DNA of 64,000 bases. Source: Dietzia sp. B32. Its GTDB lineage: Bacteria > Actinomycetota > Actinomycetes > Mycobacteriales > Mycobacteriaceae. This document shows positions 42,995 to 51,330 of the stretch, piece by piece (position 1 is the stretch's first letter; each line of letters starts with the position of its first letter). A model generated the notes under the pieces. It saw only the letters and a list, made by a program, of their open reading frames with translations, did not search any database and had not been told where the DNA came from. The stretch spans positions 744,001 to 808,000 of the forward strand of contig NZ_CP093845.1 of NCBI RefSeq assembly GCF_024732245.1, in the 5' to 3' direction. The position numbers were made by a program, and so were the translations under genes.

Positions 42995-44245
42995 ATGCAG
43001 TTCGGAATCTTCAGCATCGCCGACATCACCCCGGACCCCACCAGCGGGCGGATACCCACCGAGCACGAGCGGCTGGAGTCGATCGTCGAGTACGCCACTC
43101 TGGCCGAGCAGGTGGGCCTGGACGTCTTCGCGCTGGGTGAACACCACAACCCGCCGTTCGTGACGTCCTCCCCCACCACGACCCTGGGCTACGTCGCCGG
43201 CAGGACCTCCGAGATCATCCTGTCGACGGCCACCACGCTCATCACCACCAACGACCCGGTGAAGATCGCCGAGGACTACGCCATGCTGCAGCACCTGTCC
43301 GGTGGCCGGGTCGACCTGACGATGGGCCGCGGGAACACCGGGCCGGTGTACCCGTGGTTCGGCCAGGACATCCGGCAGGGGCTGCCGATCGCGATCGAGA
43401 ACTACGAGCTGCTCCACCGCCTGTGGCACGAGGACGTCGTGGACTGGGAGGGCAAGTTCCGCACGGCGCTCCAGCAGTTCACCTCGACCCCGCGCCCGCT
43501 GGACGGCGTCGCTCCCTTCGTGTGGCACGGATCGATCCGCTCGCCGCAGATCGCCGAGCAGGCCGCGTTCTACGGTGACGGCTTCTTCCACAACAACATC
43601 TTCTGGCCGATCCACCACACCAAGCAGATGGTCGAGCTGTACCGCCGCCGCTACGAGCACTACGGGCACGGCTCCGCAGACCAGGCGATCGTCGGCCTCG
43701 GCGGCCAGTTCTTCGCGCGCGCCAACAGCCAGGACGCGGTCAACGAGTTCCGCCCGTACTTCGACAACGCCCCGGTCTACGGCCACGGCCCGTCGCTCGA
43801 GGACTTCACGGCCCAGACCCCGCTGACCGTCGGCTCGCCGCAGCAGATCATCGACCGGTACATGACCATGCGCGAGCACGTGGGCGACTACCAGCGCCAG
43901 CTGTTCCTCATCGACCACGCCGGCCTGCCCCGCACGACCGTGCTGGAGCAGATCGAGATCCTGGGCACCGAGATCGTGCCGACCCTCCGCCGCGAGCTCG
44001 ACGCCCTGCGCCCGGCCCACGTGCCGGACGGCCCCACCCATTCGGCGCGGGTCGCCGCCCGCGACGCCGATCTGGCCGCCGCAGGCGATCCCGCCTACTC
44101 CGACGCCTACCGCTTCGGAACCGGTGACAACTGGACGGGCCTCACCGCCGAGGGCGGGCAGCTCGCCCAGGAGCAGTCGCTGGCCCGCGCACGCCGGAAC
44201 CAGGCCCGCCTCGCCGAGGCGCCGGCCGGGAAGGAGTCCAAGTGA
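42995..44245 (+). CDS. luciferase-like FMN-dependent monooxygenase (CE1758 type)
   Basis: LLM-class flavin-dependent oxygenase of 416 aa with the start MQFGIFSIADITPDP, flavin-barrel motifs ALGEHHNPPF and LSGGRVDLTMGRGN, and a C-terminal extension ending QSLARARRNQARLAEA that matches the CE1758 family as I know it. The gene directly downstream encodes the CE1759-type flavin reductase, the regular partner. It oxidises an unknown substrate with reduced FMN and oxygen. ATG at 42995 is preceded by GAGAGG. Confidence 0.87.
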   Translation: MQFGIFSIADITPDPTSGRIPTEHERLESIVEYATLAEQVGLDVFALGEHHNPPFVTSSPTTTLGYVAGRTSEIILSTATTLITTNDPVKIAEDYAMLQHLSGGRVDLTMGRGNTGPVYPWFGQDIRQGLPIAIENYELLHRLWHEDVVDWEGKFRTALQQFTSTPRPLDGVAPFVWHGSIRSPQIAEQAAFYGDGFFHNNIFWPIHHTKQMVELYRRRYEHYGHGSADQAIVGLGGQFFARANSQDAVNEFRPYFDNAPVYGHGPSLEDFTAQTPLTVGSPQQIIDRYMTMREHVGDYQRQLFLIDHAGLPRTTVLEQIEILGTEIVPTLRRELDALRPAHVPDGPTHSARVAARDADLAAAGDPAYSDAYRFGTGDNWTGLTAEGGQLAQEQSLARARRNQARLAEAPAGKESK

Positions 44246-44952
44246 CCACCACGCACCACGACCATCCCGGTAGCACTACCGAGCGACCGCTTAACCTCGT
44301 CGTCGTCGCCGCCGGAACCTCCGTGCCCTCCAGCACCCGGATGCTCGCCGACCAACTCACCGTCGCGACCCGGGACGCCCTCGCACGCCACGGCCGGGCG
44401 GTCGACGTGACGGTCCTCGAGGCGCGCGAACTGGCGCACGAGGTCGTCGACGCCACCTTCACCCGCTTTCCCGGGGAGAAACTCTCCGCGGCGATCGACG
44501 AGATCGGCCGGGCGGACGGACTGATCGCGGTGACGCCGATCTACAACCAGTCGTACTCGGGCCTGTTCAAGTCACTGTTCGACGTCATTGACCCGGGCAC
44601 GCTCGCCGGGGTGCCGGTCGCGCTCGGCGCGACCGGCGGGACCGGGCGGCACTCGCTCGCGGTCGACTACGCACTGCGGCCGATGTTCGCCTACCTCAAG
44701 GCCGACATCGTCCCCACCACCGTGTTCGCGGCGGCGGAGGACTTCGGCGCCGTCGCCACCGACGGGGAGGAGGACTCACTGCGCACCCGTACGGCCCGGG
44801 TGGGCACCGAGCTCTCCGATTACATGCTGAGGTTCGCGGGGGTCACCGCCGGCGCGGTGGCACCGACGCGCGCGGACTCCGGTCGGGGACGCAAGACCGA
44901 CGACGACGAGTTCAGCGACTTCGTCCCGATGGGCGACCTCCTGGGCCGCTGA
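44242..44952 (+). CDS. NAD(P)H-dependent FMN reductase (CE1759 type)
   Basis: Flavodoxin-like reductase of 236 aa (LVVVAAGTSVPSSTRMLAD near 20, PIYNQSYSGLFKSLFDVI near 95, GATGGTGRHSL near 130). GTG start within the stop of the monooxygenase gene (GTGA) and AAGGAG upstream show tight coupling: it supplies reduced FMN to that enzyme. The C-terminal tail is acidic and disordered-looking (RGRKTDDDEFSDF). Confidence 0.87.
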   Translation: MTTTHHDHPGSTTERPLNLVVVAAGTSVPSSTRMLADQLTVATRDALARHGRAVDVTVLEARELAHEVVDATFTRFPGEKLSAAIDEIGRADGLIAVTPIYNQSYSGLFKSLFDVIDPGTLAGVPVALGATGGTGRHSLAVDYALRPMFAYLKADIVPTTVFAAAEDFGAVATDGEEDSLRTRTARVGTELSDYMLRFAGVTAGAVAPTRADSGRGRKTDDDEFSDFVPMGDLLGR

Positions 44953-44976
44953 ACCGGCGGGCAGGTCCCGCCCCAT

Positions 44977-45050
44977 CACGATCCGCCCTTCAGACGTCGA
45001 TTCGCTCGCGGGACCCGCAGGGCGGATCGACATCTGAGGGGCGGATCGTG
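44977..45050. repeat. dispersed palindromic repeat, copy 1
   Basis: A 74-bp element with near-perfect 25-bp terminal inverted repeats (outer end CACGATCCGCCC, right end GGGCGGATCGTG, two mismatches) around TTCGCTCGCGGGACCCGCAG. The inverted complement of 61165-61240 matches it closely, including the TCGCTCGCGGG-like centre. It lies between the convergent FMN reductase and Rv1083-like genes and may also act as their terminator. Confidence 0.7.
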
Positions 45051-45072
45051 TGCTGGATTCGGAATGTCGGGC

Positions 45073-45399
45073 TCAGCGGGGGTCGGGCTGCCCGTCGGAC
45101 TGAGACAGGGGCGGGACGGCTCCACGGTCGGTGCCCTCGTCGGCGAGCTGATCCGGCTCGGGGTGCTCGGCGTCGAAGCTCTCCGGCAGGTTCTTGATGT
45201 GCTTGTTCATGTTGCGGATGAGCAGCACGGTGGCGATGAGCAGCAGCAGGATCACGGGAATGCCGATCGGCGAGGCCTTGCCGAACTCCGGCCCCACCGG
45301 GTTGTCGTTGTACCCGGGCGTACCGGGCGACTGGTTCTGCGCGAGCACCATCACCGACTGATACGCCAGGATCTGGACGTCCGGTCCCAGGGTGATCAT
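45073..45399 (-). CDS. single-pass membrane protein (Rv1083-like)
   Basis: A 108-aa protein with one transmembrane helix ([17 protein letters not shown] near 45-61) and a polar, acidic C-terminal tail. Its place directly behind mca, with an ATGA overlap, matches the position of Rv1083 in M. tuberculosis. Function unknown; a role near mycothiol metabolism is suggested only by position. Confidence 0.75.
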   Translation of the reverse strand: MITLGPDVQILAYQSVMVLAQNQSPGTPGYNDNPVGPEFGKASPIGIPVILLLLIATVLLIRNMNKHIKNLPESFDAEHPEPDQLADEGTDRGAVPPLSQSDGQPDPR

Positions 45400-46319
45400 C
45401 GTGCGTCCTCACTCGTGCTCGGGCCGACGGGGAGCGCGACGTACGGGTCGACTCCCGCGAACAGGTCTGTCTCGTATTCTCCCTCACCGAGCTCAGGGAA
45501 GCCCACCCGGCTGGCGGCGAGCTCGAACTCCTCGGTGGGCCACACCCGCTGTTGCATCTCCACGGGTGCGGCGAAGAACCAGCCGTTCGGGTCGATCTGA
45601 GTGGCGTGCGCCAGCAGAGCAGAGTTGCGCTGCTCGAAGTAGCCCGCGCACTCCACCCGTGTGGTGACCCGCTCCATGATGTCCGGGCGGTCGCCCCATC
45701 GGGACAGGAACTCCTCGAAGTGGCGGACGCCGTCGCGGGCGAACAGCTCCTCGTCCAGCAACTGGAGACGGCTCTTGGGGAAGCCGTGGGTGTAGTAGAC
45801 CTTCGCGATCGCCCACGGCTCGCCGGCATCCGGATACCGGGCGGGGTCGGCGGCGGCCTCGTACGCGGCCATCGACGCCGAGTGCACCTTCAGGTGATCC
45901 GGGTGGGGATACCCGCCGTTCTCGTCGTAGGTGATCATCACGTGCGGGCGGAACTCACGGATCCTGCGGACCAGGGCCTCGGTGACCTCGTCGTCGTCGG
46001 CCAGTGCGAAGCACCCCTCCGGCAAGGGCGGCGTGGGGTCACCCTCCGGCAACCCCGAGTCCACGTACCCCAGCCAGTGGTGGTCGACCCCCAGGATGTC
46101 GGCGGCGCGCGCCATCTCGCGCACCCGCACGGCGGGCAGGTCCGCGGTGATGTCGGGGCGGTCCATCGCGGGGTTGAGAATGTCACCGCGCTCACCCCCG
46201 GTGCACGTCTCCACCAGTACGTGGACGCCCTCGGCGGCGTACCTGGCCATGGTCGCCGAGCCCTTGGACGACTCGTCGTCGGGGTGGGCGTGGACCGCCA
46301 TCAGCCGCAGACCGGCCAT
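45396..46319 (-). CDS. mca: mycothiol S-conjugate amidase
   Basis: Zinc amidase of 307 aa cleaving mycothiol S-conjugates to mercapturic acids, a detoxification step of actinomycetes. The metal motif AHPDDE is at residues 10-15, with [10 protein letters not shown] near 38, the catalytic-side [13 protein letters not shown] near 130-142. ATG 46319 preferred; a GTG eight codons upstream is possible. Divergent from the DUF4307 gene, as Rv1082 is from Rv1081c. Confidence 0.95.
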   Translation of the reverse strand: MAGLRLMAVHAHPDDESSKGSATMARYAAEGVHVLVETCTGGERGDILNPAMDRPDITADLPAVRVREMARAADILGVDHHWLGYVDSGLPEGDPTPPLPEGCFALADDDEVTEALVRRIREFRPHVMITYDENGGYPHPDHLKVHSASMAAYEAAADPARYPDAGEPWAIAKVYYTHGFPKSRLQLLDEELFARDGVRHFEEFLSRWGDRPDIMERVTTRVECAGYFEQRNSALLAHATQIDPNGWFFAAPVEMQQRVWPTEEFELAASRVGFPELGEGEYETDLFAGVDPYVALPVGPSTSEDAR

Positions 46320-46454
46320 CGGAGCACCTGCCGTTCTCTTCACGTAGTGGATGACCGCACCATTCTATGGGCGGCGAGGTCGGCGGTGCCCGCGGCGGGC
46401 CCCGGCGACGACCCCCGACCGCTGACCGCGCGCCACCCGGATACCCTGGCTCCC

Positions 46455-46913
46455 ATGAGTGAGCCGAGGTCGGACGCCCCGTCGCAGCACCCCGTGGGCC
46501 CGCCCGCCGACCGCTACGGAGACGCCGACCGCGGGTCGCGCGTGATGGGCAAGGTCATCGCCGTGGTGCTCGCACTGCTCGTGGGCGGCCTCCTGGTCGC
46601 GGGCGTCTACACCATGTGGAGGCTCAACCAGACACCGGACATCACCGGCGAGGCGATCGGGGTGGAGGTCGTCGACGACACCCGGGTCGATCTGTCGTTC
46701 ACCGTCACCCGGGAGGAGCCCGGCACGCCCGCCTACTGCATCGTCCGGGCCCAGGAGGAGTCGAAGGGCGAGCTCGGCCGGCGCGAGGTGTACGTCCCGC
46801 CGTCCGAGAACAACACGATCCAGATCGACGCCTCCGTCTTCACCACCGGGCGCGCGTTCGTCGCCGACGTCTACGGGTGTGGCGACGACGTCCCCGACTA
46901 CCTGCGCCGGTAG
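46455..46913 (+). CDS. DUF4307 membrane-anchored protein
   Basis: A 152-aa protein with a hydrophilic N-terminus, one transmembrane helix ([19 protein letters not shown] near 34-52) and an extracytoplasmic domain containing two cysteines (AYCIVRA and YGCGDD) that may form a disulfide. Ortholog position of Rv1081c between mca and greA. Function unknown. Confidence 0.85.
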   Translation: MSEPRSDAPSQHPVGPPADRYGDADRGSRVMGKVIAVVLALLVGGLLVAGVYTMWRLNQTPDITGEAIGVEVVDDTRVDLSFTVTREEPGTPAYCIVRAQEESKGELGRREVYVPPSENNTIQIDASVFTTGRAFVADVYGCGDDVPDYLRR

Positions 46914-46972
46914 GGCCAGGGACGGGACCGTCGTCGGGTCCAGCTCCGCCGGCCGACCGGCGGCGGGCCCTG

Positions 46973-46981
46973 TGTTAGAAT
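46973..46981 (+). promoter_or_regulatory. extended -10 promoter of greA
   Basis: TGTTAGAAT: a perfect TGN extension followed by TAGAAT. No clear -35 is present, typical of extended -10 promoters. Predicted transcription start near 46988, which places the terminator-like hairpin at 46993-47024 at the very start of the greA leader. Confidence 0.55.
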
Positions 46982-46992
46982 CGGCGCATCAG

Positions 46993-47024
46993 CACGGCCC
47001 CTATCTACGCGGGGCCGTGTTTTT
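46993..47024 (+). terminator. intrinsic terminator/attenuator in the greA leader
   Basis: CACGGCCCC-9 nt-GGGGCCGTG followed by five U, a textbook intrinsic terminator. It is 38 bp before the greA ATG and downstream of the likely greA promoter; it may also stop transcripts from the DUF4307 gene. Confidence 0.8.
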
Positions 47025-47061
47025 CTTACATCTACGCACGCGAACAGATTGGAGTGCGCTC

Positions 47062-47559
47062 ATGGCGAACGACACCCAGGTCCACTGGTTGACCCAGGAA
47101 TCGTACGACCGCCTCATGGCCGAGAAGGAGGCGCTGATCGCTAACCGTCCGGTCATCGCCGCCGAGATCAACGAGCGGCGCGAAGAGGGCGATCTCAAGG
47201 AGAACGCCGGCTACCACGCCGCGCGTGAGCAGCAAGGCCAGGAAGAGGCCCGCATCCGGACGATCGACGACCTGCTGGCCAACGCCCAGGTCGGCGAGAC
47301 GCCCACCGAGTCCGGCGTCGCGCTCATCGGCTCCGTCGTCCGCGCCTACTACAACGGCAACGAGGACACCAAGGAGACCTTCCTCATCGGTACCCGCGGC
47401 GAGGGCTCCGGCAAGGACGACCTGGAGATCTACTCCCCCGAGTCCCCGCTGGGCAAGGCCGTGCTCGGCGCCAAGAACGGTGAGTCCCGCGAGTACACCG
47501 CCCCCAACGGCAAGAAGGTCTCCGTCACCATCGTGACCGCGGAGCCGTACCAGAGCTGA
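47062..47559 (+). CDS. greA: transcription elongation factor GreA
   Basis: 165-aa GreA that rescues backtracked RNA polymerase by stimulating transcript cleavage. N-terminal coiled coil with the tip motif [13 protein letters not shown] near 37-49, where the acidic residues enter the polymerase secondary channel, and a C-terminal FKBP-like domain ending in [18 protein letters not shown] precedes the ATG. Its leader carries an intrinsic terminator (see above). Same place as Rv1080c. Confidence 0.96.
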   Translation: MANDTQVHWLTQESYDRLMAEKEALIANRPVIAAEINERREEGDLKENAGYHAAREQQGQEEARIRTIDDLLANAQVGETPTESGVALIGSVVRAYYNGNEDTKETFLIGTRGEGSGKDDLEIYSPESPLGKAVLGAKNGESREYTAPNGKKVSVTIVTAEPYQS

Positions 47560-47653
47560 CCGGCCCCGACCGGACCCGGTGGTAGGTTCTTCACGAATGT
47601 CGGGTCGCCTTCTGGCGGGCCCGAATCCGCCCCGGCGTCAGCAGGAGTTCCAC

Positions 47654-49906
47654 GTGTCAGACGGTTCCCAGGACAGGCCCCACGGCCCGGCCCCGACTAT
47701 CGAAGCGGCGGCCGGGCGGGTCCTGGGACCGGCACTGCGGACCGGTCAGTCCCCCTTCGAGGACGACCTCTACACCTGGACGCCCGAGGTGGCCGAGGAG
47801 CTGGCCCGCCGTCTCGACGCGGACCCCGAAGAAGGCACGGCGGGCGCGGCGGGCGCCGCCGCATCGGGGTCGACCCGCTCCCCCGTGATGCAGGCCCTGC
47901 ACGATCAGCTCGAGGGCGCCCCGCGCCCCGTGGTCCTGCTCGCCGCGGAGCTGCTCTTCATCCAGCAGTTGCCCCTGTCCACGGTCACGGCCCGCCTCAA
48001 GCGCGGCCGTGTCCGGGACGTGCTGTCCTGGATCGAGGACGCCCCCGAGATCCCGGCCGATCTGGACGAGGTCCTCAGCGAGAAGGGCCCGCTCACCGGC
48101 GGGCTGGGTTTCAACGTGCAGATGCGCGAGCACCTGCGCTGGCTGTGCTCGTTCGTCATCCACTGGGCCGAGCTCGACGCGTCCGTCCGCGACGCCGCGC
48201 TCTCGGACCCGTGGGAGTTCCAGCGCGCCGCCCGTTCCACTCCCGGTGACTGGCGGGCCATCCGCTACAGCCTCCAGTACCTCGTGTGGCCCGGGTACTT
48301 CCAGCCGATCGTCAAGCACGAGCACAAGACCCGCATCCGCGACGCGTTCGCCGACCTCATCGGCGGCCCGTCGGGCATCGACGAGCTGGACATCGACCAG
48401 GACCTGCACCGGATCTCCGAGGTCCTGTCCGCGCAGCTCGGCCAACCTGTCGACTGGTACCGCGGGTCCGTGGCCAACCAGTGGCAGCGCCACCGCGACG
48501 ACCACTCTCGGCGCGCCTGGCTCGTACGGCCCGGCCGGGGCGGCGTCGGTCAGGCAGGCCAATGGGTCGCCCAGAACCGCATCGCGTTGCCCGCCTCGCA
48601 CCTTCCGCGGATCCCCGCGCACGCCAGTCGCCTCGAGGTGTCCCAGGCCGTCGAGCAGGGCTACCCCCACCTGGACTACCAGGCCCGGTTCCAGCTCACC
48701 GCCGAGCTGCACACCTTTTTGTCCCGGATGAACCCGCAGGACGTGGTGGCGACGGTCGCCGACGCCAAGCTGCACCTGGGCACCCTCACCGACGACCTCG
48801 GCTACGTCGACGACGGCGGCCAGCAACTCGAGCGCTCGGTGCTGTGGAGCGCCGTCACCCTCGACCTGGAGACACTGCCCAGCCCGCTGTCCGAGCTGAT
48901 CGGCGAGCCCGGCACGGTCGTCGACCTCACCGACGGACTCGACGCGATGCTGTCGGCCATGCACCCCGGCCGCCACTCCGCGGCGTCGCAGGTCGCCGAG
49001 GCACCCGCCGCCGGCGCGGTGCCGACCCTGCCCGAGGTCACCGAGGAGCTGGCCGACAGCCTGCACATGCCCCGCGCGGAGCTGCAGGAGATCGTCGACA
49101 CCCTGCAGCAGAGACAGCAGATCGTGTTCTACGGCCCGCCCGGCACCGGCAAGACCTTCCTCGCCCAGGAGCTGGCCCGCTTCCTCGCCGGCCCCGACGA
49201 CCCCAGCCGCGTCCAGCTGGTGCAGTTCCACCCCAGCTACGCCTACGAGGACTTCTTCGAGGGCTACCGGCCCACGCTCACCGAGTCGGGCCAGCCGGGC
49301 TTCGCCCTCCAGGCCGGGCCGCTGCGGCGCCAGGCCGCGCGGGCGACCTCGGAGTCGGGTCGCGAGCACCCGAGTTTCCTCATCATCGACGAGATGAACC
49401 GCGCCGACCTGGCACGCGTGTTCGGCGAGATGTACTTCCTGCTCGAGTACCGAGATCGGACCGTGCTGCCCCAGTACTCCCCCGACACCTCGTTCCGGCT
49501 GCCGCGCAACCTGTTCATCATCGGCACCATGAACACCGCCGACCGGTCGATCGCCATGGTCGACGCCGCCATCCGGCGACGCTTCGCGTTCATGGAACTG
49601 CACCCCGACACCCCGCCGGTGGCCGGCGTGCTGCGCCGCCACCTGGAGGCCCGCGGCGTGACGACCGAACCCGCCGAGCTGCTCGAGGCGCTCAACTCCG
49701 AGATCGACGACTCCGACCGCGACCTGCGCATCGGGCCGTCATACTTCATGAAGGACCAGGCCACCGAGCCGGGCGGACTCGAGGCGATCTGGCGCTTCGA
49801 CCTGCTCCCGCTGCTCGAGGAGCACTACTACGGACGGCTCACCCGGGCCGAGGTGCACGAGCGATTCGGTCTCGCGGCACTTCGCCGCAAGATCGGGCGG
49901 GCGTGA
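47654..49906 (+). CDS. McrB-like AAA+ ATPase
   Basis: A 750-aa protein: an N-terminal ~460-residue region of unknown fold and a C-terminal McrB-type AAA+ module with Walker A GPPGTGKT near 494, the post-Walker LVQFHPSYAYEDFFEGYRP, Walker B/sensor segment LIIDEMNRADLARVFGEMY near 575 and the McrB signature MNTADRSI near 625. GTG at 47654 with GGAG upstream is chosen over an ATG 19 codons earlier. In McrBC systems this subunit recognises modified DNA and drives translocation; the N-terminal region is not an McrB-N DNA-binding domain that I recognise. Overlaps the McrC-like gene (GTGA). Confidence 0.85.
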   Translation: MSDGSQDRPHGPAPTIEAAAGRVLGPALRTGQSPFEDDLYTWTPEVAEELARRLDADPEEGTAGAAGAAASGSTRSPVMQALHDQLEGAPRPVVLLAAELLFIQQLPLSTVTARLKRGRVRDVLSWIEDAPEIPADLDEVLSEKGPLTGGLGFNVQMREHLRWLCSFVIHWAELDASVRDAALSDPWEFQRAARSTPGDWRAIRYSLQYLVWPGYFQPIVKHEHKTRIRDAFADLIGGPSGIDELDIDQDLHRISEVLSAQLGQPVDWYRGSVANQWQRHRDDHSRRAWLVRPGRGGVGQAGQWVAQNRIALPASHLPRIPAHASRLEVSQAVEQGYPHLDYQARFQLTAELHTFLSRMNPQDVVATVADAKLHLGTLTDDLGYVDDGGQQLERSVLWSAVTLDLETLPSPLSELIGEPGTVVDLTDGLDAMLSAMHPGRHSAASQVAEAPAAGAVPTLPEVTEELADSLHMPRAELQEIVDTLQQRQQIVFYGPPGTGKTFLAQELARFLAGPDDPSRVQLVQFHPSYAYEDFFEGYRPTLTESGQPGFALQAGPLRRQAARATSESGREHPSFLIIDEMNRADLARVFGEMYFLLEYRDRTVLPQYSPDTSFRLPRNLFIIGTMNTADRSIAMVDAAIRRRFAFMELHPDTPPVAGVLRRHLEARGVTTEPAELLEALNSEIDDSDRDLRIGPSYFMKDQATEPGGLEAIWRFDLLPLLEEHYYGRLTRAEVHERFGLAALRRKIGRA

Positions 49907-51330
49907 CCGCACCCTCGACCGACCCGGGGGCGTCGACGGCGCCGGCACAGTCGACGGCGTCCACGGTGGCCCTTGAGTTCGACGAGTTCGACCGCCGGGG
50001 CCGGCTCGTCACGCTCAGCTGGGAGGGCGCCCAGCACCTCTCGCAGACCGGACTGGTGGAGGTGCTGCCCGCCGGCCGCGACACGTGGCGGCTCATCCCC
50101 TGCGGCGCCGTGGGTTCGGTCCGGGTCGAGGGCCTGTCGGTGCGGGTCATGCCCGCCGCGAGCCTGGGGCTGACGCAGCTGTTCTTCCTGCTCGACCACG
50201 CGGCCGACGACCCCTTCCTCGCCTCGTCGGTGCAGGCCAGGGACGACGACGAGCTGTGGACCTCCGTCGCCGAGTCCATGGCCCGGTTGGCGCACCAGGC
50301 GCTGGCCCCCGGACTTCTGCGCGGGTACCGCAGGGTCGACGAGGCGCTGACCACGGTGCGCGGCAGGATCCGCCTGGGTGACCAGATCCGCCGCCATCCG
50401 GGCATGACCATCCCACTCGAGGTCACCTACTCCGAGTTCACCCCGGACATCGCCGAGAACCGCATCCTGCGCACGGCCGCCCACCGCCTGCAGTTCCTGC
50501 CCGAACTGCCCGACGCCACCCGCCGCCGACTGGCCATGGTCGACGCTCGACTGTCGGATGCCACACTCATCGGCCAGGGCTCACCCGTGCCCGCGTGGAC
50601 GCCCAGCCGGCTCAACGCCCGCTACCAGGACGCGCTCGCGCTGGCGGACCGCATCGTGCGGCGGATCTCGGTGGAGGTCGAGGACGGCCACGCCGCCTCG
50701 GCGGCCTTCGTCACCGAGATGCCGTCGCTCTTCGAACGCTTCGTGGAGGCCGAACTGACCGCCGCCCTCGACGGCCACGGGGGCCGACTGCTGCAGAACC
50801 CCGTCGTCAATCTGGACTCCGGTACCGAGGCCGGTGACGCGCCGTCGGGGCGCCACAGCGCGCCGCCCGACGACGGTGACCACATCTCCGTGCGCACGGG
50901 GTTGGTCTACGAGGTCGACGGCGAGCCGGTCACCACGTTCGTACCGACCTATCCCACGGACCGCCGGGCTCGCGCCGCCGAGCACTATCGACTGTTGGCC
51001 GCCTGCACCGCGCTCGGGGTGGATCGGGCGTACCTGGTCTACCCGGCCCAGCGGCGCGACGACGCCCCCCAGCCGCGGCGGATCGTGCACACCGACATCT
51101 CGATCGTGGAGTACCCGGTGGACCTCTCCCGCGGCCCCGCCGAGAGCCAGCGGGCTATCGTCGAGTTGGCCGAGCACGCCCGTGAGCTGGCCGCACCGCC
51201 CGCCGCGCGCCACCGAACCGAATCGCGGCACCGCACCGGGTCACGTCATCGCACGGAGCCAGGTCACGGCACAGGGTCAGATCACAGCACAGGGTCACAC
51301 GACGCCGAAGGGAGACGACACGCCCGATGA
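49903..51330 (+). CDS. McrC-like protein with degenerate nuclease site
   Basis: A 475-aa partner of the McrB-like ATPase (start GTG overlapping its stop). The McrC N-terminal module (LVTLSWEGAQHLSQTG, LEVTYSEFTPDIAENRILRTA near 165-185) and the conserved LFERFVEAEL near 277 are present. The PD-(D/E)xK core is not: where McrC has PD and DxK (as in PDLV...DAKYK) this protein has RTGLV near 332 and FVPTYP near 345, losing both acids and the lysine. It is predicted not to cut DNA. The C-terminus is a His/Arg/Ser-rich repetitive tail. Its stop overlaps the SGNH gene start. Confidence 0.78.
   Translation: MTAPSTDPGASTAPAQSTASTVALEFDEFDRRGRLVTLSWEGAQHLSQTGLVEVLPAGRDTWRLIPCGAVGSVRVEGLSVRVMPAASLGLTQLFFLLDHAADDPFLASSVQARDDDELWTSVAESMARLAHQALAPGLLRGYRRVDEALTTVRGRIRLGDQIRRHPGMTIPLEVTYSEFTPDIAENRILRTAAHRLQFLPELPDATRRRLAMVDARLSDATLIGQGSPVPAWTPSRLNARYQDALALADRIVRRISVEVEDGHAASAAFVTEMPSLFERFVEAELTAALDGHGGRLLQNPVVNLDSGTEAGDAPSGRHSAPPDDGDHISVRTGLVYEVDGEPVTTFVPTYPTDRRARAAEHYRLLAACTALGVDRAYLVYPAQRRDDAPQPRRIVHTDISIVEYPVDLSRGPAESQRAIVELAEHARELAAPPAARHRTESRHRTGSRHRTEPGHGTGSDHSTGSHDAEGRRHAR
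51208..51302 (+). repeat. repetitive His/Arg-rich tail of the McrC-like gene
   Basis: Degenerate ~15-bp units (CAC-CGx-xCx-GGG-TCA type) encoding RHRT.S / GHGTGSDH repeats at the end of the McrC-like protein. Such slippage-prone tails vary between strains and are probably unstructured; metal binding by the histidines is only a possibility. Confidence 0.5.

Noticed and set aside
48286-49902. In-frame extension of the McrC-like gene by ~540 codons upstream
   Set aside because: The extension overlaps the McrB-like gene in another frame and is Arg/Pro-rich noise; the GTGA overlap gives a natural start at 49903.
47654-51330. Canonical McrBC type IV restriction system
   Set aside because: Catalytic residues of the nuclease are missing and no McrB DNA-reading domain is recognised, so a restriction claim is not supported.
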